From positions 1 through 37,823 of the forward strand of contig JAUJOV010000026.1 in NCBI GenBank assembly GCA_030447545.1: a stretch of 37,823 nt of DNA, in the 5' to 3' direction. The translations under genes and the position numbers were made by a program. Under the pieces are notes generated by a model, which saw only the letters and a program-made list of their open reading frames with translations, was not told the DNA's origin and did not search any database. Below, in pieces: positions 32,741 to 37,823 of this stretch (the first letter of the stretch is position 1; each line of letters starts with the position of its first letter). This DNA is from Sphingomicrobium sp. GTDB taxonomy: Bacteria > Pseudomonadota > Alphaproteobacteria > Sphingomonadales > Sphingomonadaceae.

Positions 32741-33940
32741 ATGATCCGCATCCTTCTGCTCGGCGCCTGCCTGTCGGCCTGCGCGACCGTGCCTGCGCGG
32801 CGGGACGCTCCGGTCGCTGAGGTCGGGGTCGCGTTCGACCGCACGCGCGAGGTCGGAAGCTTCGCCCAGGGGCTCGCCGATCCCGCGACCGGCCGGCTCG
32901 TCACCCCGGACGATCCGGTGCGGATCGCCTCGATCAGCAAGATCATGGTCGCGCTCGGCGTGATGAAGCTCGTCGAGCAGGGGCGGCTCGACCTCGACGG
33001 CGACGTTTCGCGTTGGCTCGGCTGGAGCCTTCGCAACCCCGCCTTTCCCGACCGGCCGATCACGCTGAGGATGCTCCTGTCGCACACCAGCTCGCTGCGC
33101 GACGGCGACGACATTTACGTGATCCCGCTGGGCGGGTCGCTGCGCGAGACGATGGCCGATCCCACTGCCTGGGACCCGCGCAACGCGCCCGGCAGCGGCT
33201 ATTTCAAATATGCCAACCTCAACTTCCCGGTGATCGCATCGATCATCGAGCTGGTGACTCGCGAGCGGTTCGACAAATGGATGCGCCGCGAGCTGATCGA
33301 GCCGATGAAGCTCGACGCCTGCTTCAACTGGCCGACGTGCAGCGACTCGGCGGTCGCGCGCGCGGTCGTGCTGATGCAGGACGGCAAGCCGGTGAACGAC
33401 AACCTCGGCGGCCAGCGCCCCAAGTGCCCGGTGTTCGTGCGCGAAGGCCGGCCGTGCGACCTGTCGCTGTGGCGGCTGGGCGAGAATGGCGCGCTGTTCT
33501 CCCCGCAGGGCGGGCTTCGCGTGTCGATGCGCGGCCTTGCGCGAGTGGGCCGGATGCTCCTCAATGGCGGCACGATCGAGGGAGCACGAATCGTCTCGCC
33601 GGCGTCGGTCGACACGATCTTCACCGCGCACTGGACCTATGACGGAAGCAACGGCGAAACCGACCGCGGCTTCTACTGCCGCTACGGCCTAGCGACGCAG
33701 GCGCTTGCGACTCCGGTTCGCGGCTGCGCCGACGACCCGGCCGGCGACGGCGTCGTCCGGGTCGGCCATGCCGGCGATGCCTATGGCGTTCGCTCCGGCC
33801 TGTGGATCGACCGCGCGAACGGCACCGGAGTGGCCTATTTCGTCAGCGGCCTCTCGGCCGACCCCGCACCCGGCCGAACCGCCTACCGAGCGGCCGAGGA
33901 AGCCGCGCTGCGCCGCTCGCTGAGCCTGCTTCGCCGCTAG
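32741..33940 (+). CDS. Serine hydrolase of the beta-lactamase (PF00144) family
   Basis: 399 residues, clean. The signal MIRILLLGACLSACATVP has two candidate lipobox cysteines (C10, C14). Catalytic motifs: SISK (S64, K67), KYANLNF with Y157-x-N159, and VGHAGDAYG as the third motif (His in place of the usual Lys). LRMLLSHTSSLRDG follows the usual spacing. The cysteine-containing insert ACFNWPTCSD to RPKCPVF is unusual among close relatives and could hold a disulphide. It starts 13 bp after the DUF3617 gene, so probably the same transcript. Substrate unknown; relatives are esterases, D-aminopeptidases and PBP-like enzymes. Confidence 0.87.
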   Translation: MIRILLLGACLSACATVPARRDAPVAEVGVAFDRTREVGSFAQGLADPATGRLVTPDDPVRIASISKIMVALGVMKLVEQGRLDLDGDVSRWLGWSLRNPAFPDRPITLRMLLSHTSSLRDGDDIYVIPLGGSLRETMADPTAWDPRNAPGSGYFKYANLNFPVIASIIELVTRERFDKWMRRELIEPMKLDACFNWPTCSDSAVARAVVLMQDGKPVNDNLGGQRPKCPVFVREGRPCDLSLWRLGENGALFSPQGGLRVSMRGLARVGRMLLNGGTIEGARIVSPASVDTIFTAHWTYDGSNGETDRGFYCRYGLATQALATPVRGCADDPAGDGVVRVGHAGDAYGVRSGLWIDRANGTGVAYFVSGLSADPAPGRTAYRAAEEAALRRSLSLLRR

Positions 33941-34987
33941 CCGCCTTTAACGCTGCTTCCTGCCGCCGTTGGATGGGGCGCGTGAACCTCATGTCGCGCA
34001 CGCGCGCGACGCCCAGGCGCATCGCCTGCACCTCGCCTTCCGGATCACGCTCGAACCGGACCAGCATCCCGTCGCCTTCAAAGGCGTCGCGGTAGGACGG
34101 CTTGAGCTCCACCGTCTCGTGCGGCCGGCTCTCCAGCTGCAGCACGAGCCCATCTGCGTCGGGCCGCACGACATAAGCGGCGTCAGCCTCTTCGCTCGCG
34201 AAGACCCCGGCAAAGCCGGCAAGATCGGCAGCGGCCGGGGCCCAGGGCACCACCTTGCGATAATGATGCGCTTGCCCCTGGCCGCTGGTCCTGCGGAACA
34301 GGTCCGGGGACAGGAAGACAATGTCGCTCTCCTCCTCCTTCATCCGGTCGGGCCCTTGGGGGACGAGCACCGGCCCCCCGTCGGCGATCTTCAGCTTGCC
34401 CTCTTCCAGCACCAGCCGCGTGGTCATGCCGGTGAGCTCGTTGACGTAGCGACCGCTCCTGTCCGGCCCGCTGTAGTTCAGGCCCGCGGCAGGCTCGCGA
34501 GCGATCGGCAGGAACAGGTCGGCAACCTCGTGGCCGAGGCGCGCCGCCTGCGCGTCCCCGCGGTTGCACAGCAGCGCAATCGACAGCCGGTGCGCGGGGA
34601 AGCGGCCGAGCCAGGCGCGATAGCCGGCAGTGGCGCCCCCGTGGGAGATCTCCGCCGTGCCGCGATAGGGCTGGATGAACAGCCCGCCCGCATAAGTGAT
34701 CGCAATGCCCTGGTTGAGCACCGAGGTCTTCTGCAGCCGCGCCGTGACCTCGCGGCCGAGCCGGCCCGTGGACAGCGCCTGGTTCCAGGTCAGCAGGTCG
34801 CCGACCCGTCGTCAGCAGCCCGCCGTTGCCGTAGACATCCTCGAACGGCCACTCCGATCGCGCAGCCGGGCGTGTCGGGAGCGGCCATGTCAGTGAAGAT
34901 GGCGTCGATCTTGGCGCCCGGCACCGGCTGTGCCGCAGCCGCGGTTGCGGCGGCGACGACGGCGGCGAAAACGGCAATGCGGCGCAT
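33843..34987 (-). pseudogene. Serine hydrolase lacking its catalytic N-terminal half
   Basis: The start is well defined: aggagg, then ATG at 34987 and a signal peptide (MRRIAVFAAVVAAATAAAAQPVPG), followed by KIDAIFTDMAAPDTPGCAIGV. Near 34850-34860 the sequence jumps, with a frame change, to EWPFEDVYGNGGLLTT, which in relatives lies some 170-200 residues later. The SxxK and YxN motifs are therefore absent; only the third motif (ISHGGATAGYRAWLG) and the C-terminal beta-rich domain remain. Another frame change near 34800 and a read-through at the 3' end (overlapping the opposite gene by 98 bp) add to the damage. As written it cannot be an active enzyme. Confidence 0.72.
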
Positions 34988-35105
34988 GGGACTGCCTCCT
35001 GTCGCCGCAGCTTAGGCATCAGCTTTGCCTGGCTGTCCACTCCGCTCGGCCATTTCCGCCCGAGCCCGGGTCACCTGCGCCGTGAACCGCCTGCTGCACT
35101 GCGGC

Positions 35106-35120
35106 GAATCCACAGGATTC
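35106..35120. repeat. Inverted repeat in the nrdA leader region
   Basis: gaatcc-aca-ggattc, a perfect 6-bp palindrome, about 285 bp upstream of the nrdA start and 25 bp upstream of the candidate -35. It includes TGTGGATTC, a poor match to a DnaA box. It may be an additional operator. Confidence 0.3.
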
Positions 35121-35144
35121 TTGGCTGGGGATGAATTTACCCGC

Positions 35145-35173
35145 TTGCATCCGCTCGCGGCGCAGCCACAATA
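35145..35173 (+). promoter_or_regulatory. Candidate nrdA promoter
   Basis: TTGCAT at 35145-35150 and ACAATA at 35168-35173 with a 17-bp spacer resemble a sigma-70 type promoter. The -10 lies inside the first NrdR-like box, which fits repression by promoter occlusion. The leader to the nrdA start would be about 210 nt. Confidence 0.4.
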
Positions 35174-35212
35174 GATAGTAGCCAGCAGGGGGAGCTACTC
35201 AATTACTGGTGT
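35166..35212 (+). promoter_or_regulatory. Tandem NrdR-box-like operators
   Basis: Two 16-bp sites, ccacaatagatagtag (35166-35181) and actcaattactggtgt (35197-35212), match the NrdR consensus acaCwATATaTwGTgt at about 12 and 11 positions. They are separated by 15 bp, so start-to-start distance is 31 bp, three helical turns, the arrangement known for NrdR operators. They precede nrdA, the expected target. NrdR itself is not in the window. Confidence 0.6.
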
Positions 35213-35390
35213 CATGCGGCCGAATCTGCTATTCCGCTGGGCGGCTTTTCTCGTCCCCGCTTTCCACAGGCGAGCGAGGTGAGAAAGCCCCCGGGTTGAG
35301 CGACAAGAGGCTTGGATGCCGGGGTGGATCCGAGTAGAACATTTGAGGAACAAAGTCCCGGGTAGGGGCTTGGAAGGACGGGGAAGCGCG

Positions 35391-37262
35391 ATGGACTTTT
35401 CGACCGGCTCTGAAGTTTCGATCGACGACGTCACTTCCGCTTCGTCGGGCAGAAAGACGATCCACGCGCGCGCCTTTGCGGTGACGACCGATCCGTCTCG
35501 CGACGCGCTCCTGACCGAGTTCGGCAAGGAGACGCTGAAGGACCGCTACCTGCTCCCGGGTGAATCCTACCAGGACCTGTTCGCGCGGGTCGCCGCGGCC
35601 TATGCCGACGACGAGGCGCACGCCCAGCGGGTGTACGATTACATCTCGCGCCTGTGGTTCATGCCGGCCACGCCCGTGCTGTCGAACGGCGGCACCGGCC
35701 GCGGCCTTCCGATCAGCTGCTATCTCAACAGCGTGTCCGACAGCCTCGAGGGCATCGTCGGCACCTGGAACGAGAACGTCTGGCTCGCGAGCCGCGGCGG
35801 CGGCATCGGCACCTACTGGGGCAGCGTGCGCGGCATCGGCGAGCCGGTCGGCCTCAACGGCAAGACCAGCGGCATCATCCCGTTCGTCCGAGTGATGGAT
35901 TCGCTGACGCTGGCGATCAGCCAAGGCTCGCTGCGCCGCGGCTCGGCCGCCTGCTACCTCGACATCTCGCATCCCGAGATCGAGGAGTTCCTCGAGATCC
36001 GCAAACCCTCGGGCGACTTCAACCGCAAGGCGCTCAACCTCCACCACGGGGTGCTCGTCACCGACGAGTTCATGGAAGCGGTGCGCGCCGGCGACGAGTT
36101 CGTCCTGCGCAGCCCCAAGGACGGCTCCGAGCGCGCCAGGGTCGACGCGCGCTCGCTGTTCCAGAAGCTCGTCGAGACCCGCCTTGCGACCGGCGAGCCC
36201 TACATCATCTTCATCGACGCGGTGAACAAGGCGATGCCCAAGCATCACCGCGACCTCGGCCTGAAGGTCACGACCTCGAACCTGTGCTCGGAGATCACGC
36301 TCCCGACCGGCCGCGACCATCTCGGCGCCGACCGCACCGCCGTGTGCTGCCTGTCGTCGCTCAACCTCGAAACCTGGGACGAGTGGCACAAGGACAAGGA
36401 CTTCATCGAGGACGTGATGCGCTTCCTCGACAATGTCCTGTCCGACTACATCGCCCGAGCCCCCGACGAGATGGCGCGCGCCAAATATTCGGCCGAGCGC
36501 GAGCGCAGCGTCGGCCTCGGAGTGATGGGCTTCCACTCCTTCCTCCAGGCGCGCTCGATCCCGTTCGAAGGCGCGATGGCCAAGTCGTGGAACATGCGCA
36601 TCTTCAAGCATATCCGGGCGCAGGTCGACGAAGCCTCGATGATGCTCGCCAACGAGCGCGGCCCGTGCCCCGATGCGGCCGACATGGGCGTGATGGAGCG
36701 CTTCAGCTGCAAGATGGCGATCGCCCCGACCGCGTCGATCTCGATCATCACCGGCGGCACCAGCGCGTGCATCGAGCCGATCCCGGCCAACGTCTACACC
36801 CACAAGACCCTGTCGGGCAGCTTCTCGGTCAAGAACCCGCACCTCGAAAAGCTGCTGATCGCCAAGTCCAAGAACGCCGAGAGCGTGTGGAACTCGATCC
36901 TCGAGCACGGCGGGTCGGTCCAGCACCTCGACTTCCTGAGCGCGGAAGAAAAGGACGTGTTCAAGACCAGCTTCGAGATCGACCAGCGCTGGCTGATCGA
37001 GCTCGCGGCCGACCGGACGCCGTTCATCGACCAGGCGCAATCGCTCAACCTGTTCATCCCCGCCGACGTGGACAAATGGGACTTGCTCATGCTCCACTTC
37101 CGCGCCTGGGAGCTCGGCATCAAGTCGCTCTATTATTTGCGCTCAAAGTCGGTGCAGCGCGCGGGCTTCGCCGGCGGAGTCGAGGCCGACAACACGCCCG
37201 AATTGAAGGAAATCCCGCTCGCCTCGACCACCGACTACGACGAATGCCTGGCGTGCCAGTGA
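35391..37262 (+). CDS. nrdA: Class I ribonucleoside-diphosphate reductase, large subunit, without ATP-cone
   Basis: 623 residues, clean. The ATG at 35391 follows ggggaag. Active-site residues by comparison with E. coli NrdA: C110 (ISCYLNS, C225), N297-C299-E301 (SNLCSEITLP; N437, thiyl C439, E441), C319/C320 (AVCCLSSLN, C462), Y581-Y582 (SLYYLRS, radical relay) and the C-terminal swinging cysteines C619 and C622 (ECLACQ). The N-terminus enters the catalytic region directly (TLKDRYLLPGESYQDLFARVA), with no roughly 90-residue ATP-cone, so dATP overall-activity control through that domain is absent. It reduces ribonucleoside diphosphates for DNA synthesis. Confidence 0.96.
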   Translation: MDFSTGSEVSIDDVTSASSGRKTIHARAFAVTTDPSRDALLTEFGKETLKDRYLLPGESYQDLFARVAAAYADDEAHAQRVYDYISRLWFMPATPVLSNGGTGRGLPISCYLNSVSDSLEGIVGTWNENVWLASRGGGIGTYWGSVRGIGEPVGLNGKTSGIIPFVRVMDSLTLAISQGSLRRGSAACYLDISHPEIEEFLEIRKPSGDFNRKALNLHHGVLVTDEFMEAVRAGDEFVLRSPKDGSERARVDARSLFQKLVETRLATGEPYIIFIDAVNKAMPKHHRDLGLKVTTSNLCSEITLPTGRDHLGADRTAVCCLSSLNLETWDEWHKDKDFIEDVMRFLDNVLSDYIARAPDEMARAKYSAERERSVGLGVMGFHSFLQARSIPFEGAMAKSWNMRIFKHIRAQVDEASMMLANERGPCPDAADMGVMERFSCKMAIAPTASISIITGGTSACIEPIPANVYTHKTLSGSFSVKNPHLEKLLIAKSKNAESVWNSILEHGGSVQHLDFLSAEEKDVFKTSFEIDQRWLIELAADRTPFIDQAQSLNLFIPADVDKWDLLMLHFRAWELGIKSLYYLRSKSVQRAGFAGGVEADNTPELKEIPLASTTDYDECLACQ

Positions 37263-37423
37263 TCCAGCCGCACGCGCCTCGACCCGGCACCGGCCTGTCC
37301 GCGCATGCACGCGACCTGTGGCAGCAGTCGCTGCGCTATCGCCTCCTCGCCGACGCGCTTGCGGCCGGCAGCGCGGTGGAGCCGAGACGAATGCCGGCGA
37401 CGAGGCCGGAAGAAGACGCATGA
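37259..37423 (+). CDS. Small ORF 1 between nrdA and nrdB, 54 aa
   Basis: A GTG overlaps the nrdA stop (GTGA); the product is basic and hydrophilic: IQPHAPRPGTGLSAHARDL, then WQQSLRYRLLADALAAGSA and a charged tail. There is no independent ribosome-binding site, so expression would depend on re-initiation. Its TGA overlaps the ATG of the next ORF. The helix WQQSLRYRLLADAL is the only structured-looking part. No family recognised. Confidence 0.5.
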   Translation: MIQPHAPRPGTGLSAHARDLWQQSLRYRLLADALAAGSAVEPRRMPATRPEEDA

Positions 37424-37623
37424 GCGCGACTCAGATCATCGAGCTCGTCCTCGCGGCGGCGCTCGTCGCCGCCGGCGTGATGCTCTACCGCCGCCGCTCG
37501 GCCGAGGGCGCGCGCTACGGCAGCCAGAGCGCGGTGCTCCTGTTCGCCGCCGCGGCGCTGCTCGCGATCCACGGCGCCGGCCTGCTCGAATACCGCCCGT
37601 CGCCCGCGGAGCTCGGTCAATGA
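37420..37623 (+). CDS. Small membrane protein between nrdA and nrdB, 67 aa
   Basis: The ATG overlaps the previous stop (ATGA). Two membrane helices are clear: IIELVLAAALVAAGVMLY and AVLLFAAAALLAIHGAGLLEY, separated by a positively charged loop (RRRSAEGARYGSQ), so the loop is probably cytoplasmic. The sequence ends YRPSPAELGQ. No family recognised. Its position inside the ribonucleotide reductase operon suggests co-expression; any functional link is unproven. Confidence 0.65.
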   Translation: MSATQIIELVLAAALVAAGVMLYRRRSAEGARYGSQSAVLLFAAAALLAIHGAGLLEYRPSPAELGQ

Positions 37624-37739
37624 CCACGCGCAACAGTCTCGGTCCCCGGGTGGGGGGACGAGGCGAGGGAAAGCCAGGGATTCCCTCGGCTCGATATGCC
37701 GAGCCCGCCGCCCGCATCGCGAATTCAAGGAGCCAGTAA
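37620..37739 (+). CDS. Small ORF 3 before nrdB, 39 aa (doubtful)
   Basis: The ATG again overlaps the preceding stop (ATGA) and the frame closes 2 bp before nrdB. The product (TTRNSLGPRVGGRGEGKPG, then IPSARYAEPAARIANSRSQ) is low-complexity and basic. It could be real and coupled, or simply the leader carrying the nrdB ribosome-binding site (aaggag). Confidence 0.28.
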   Translation: MTTRNSLGPRVGGRGEGKPGIPSARYAEPAARIANSRSQ

Positions 37740-37741
37740 CA

Positions 37742-37823
37742 ATGCCCCTCCTCCAGGCCCGCAAGCAGTACAAGCCGTTCGAATACCCGTGGGCGTTCGA
37801 ATATTGGAAGCGCCAGCAGCAGA
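37742..37823 (+). CDS. nrdB: Class I ribonucleotide reductase small subunit, N-terminus
   Basis: Only 27 codons are in the window. MPLLQARKQYKPFEYPWAFE followed by YWKRQQQ is the usual alphaproteobacterial NrdB start, preceded by aaggag at the right distance. No ATP-cone precedes it. The iron ligands and radical tyrosine lie beyond the edge. Confidence 0.88.
   Translation, partial: MPLLQARKQYKPFEYPWAFEYWKRQQQ

Noticed and set aside
31678-33114. 478-codon minus-strand open frame
   Set aside because: Opposes the DUF3617 genes and the serine hydrolase; no motif or start signal.
35106-35120. DnaA box controlling nrdA
   Set aside because: TGTGGATTC departs from the DnaA box consensus and is explained as well by the simple palindrome.
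35229-37097. 622-codon minus-strand open frame
   Set aside because: Antisense to nrdA; low information content.

Overview
The window is GC-rich chromosomal DNA from an alphaproteobacterium, most likely a sphingomonad. I infer this from gene order and family content: yajC-secD-secF, bamD-recN-ligA, hslV/hslU, DUF3617 lipoproteins, YcbB-like L,D-transpeptidases and a gene-transfer-agent type holin. No insertion sequence, integrase, CRISPR array or rRNA is visible. One tRNA, tRNA-Pro(GGG), is present.

Layout. 1-5.2 kb: the 3' end of prmA, an unknown 241-residue protein, then on the minus strand a frameshifted beta-lactamase-fold serine hydrolase and a frameshifted S9 oligopeptidase. A hairpin-forming repeat occurs three times in the first 3 kb. 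5.2-13.6 kb (minus): the genome-maintenance and envelope block tRNA-Pro, yajC, secD, secF, bamD, recN, a dienelactone hydrolase, ligA. 13.6-19 kb: a MESH1-like alarmone/nucleotide hydrolase, a DUF2459 protein, and the minus-strand run esterase - hslV - FAD oxidoreductase - hslU. 19-20 kb: an endolysin-holin cassette of gene-transfer-agent type. 20.1-21.4 kb: an M20 peptidase.

21.4-23.84 kb reads in no frame for long. It consists of degraded pieces of an L,D-transpeptidase gene interleaved with a degraded copy of the neighbouring metallo-hydrolase 3' end. 23.98-28.5 kb: DUF4383 membrane protein, RNase Z-like metallo-hydrolase, small stress-type proteins, a lipoprotein and an L,D-transpeptidase. 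29.2-31.4 kb: uvrB (frameshifted). 31.6-35 kb: two tandem DUF3617 lipoproteins and two serine hydrolases, one lacking its catalytic half. 35.1 kb to the end: a candidate NrdR-controlled ribonucleotide reductase operon, nrdA - two or three small overlapping ORFs - nrdB (cut by the window edge).

Many genes, including ones normally essential (secD, secF), carry single-base frameshifts while others (ligA, hslU, bamD, nrdA) are clean. The simplest reading is residual indel error from long-read or metagenomic assembly, so most 'pseudogene' calls here should be treated as 'broken in this sequence', not as proven gene loss.
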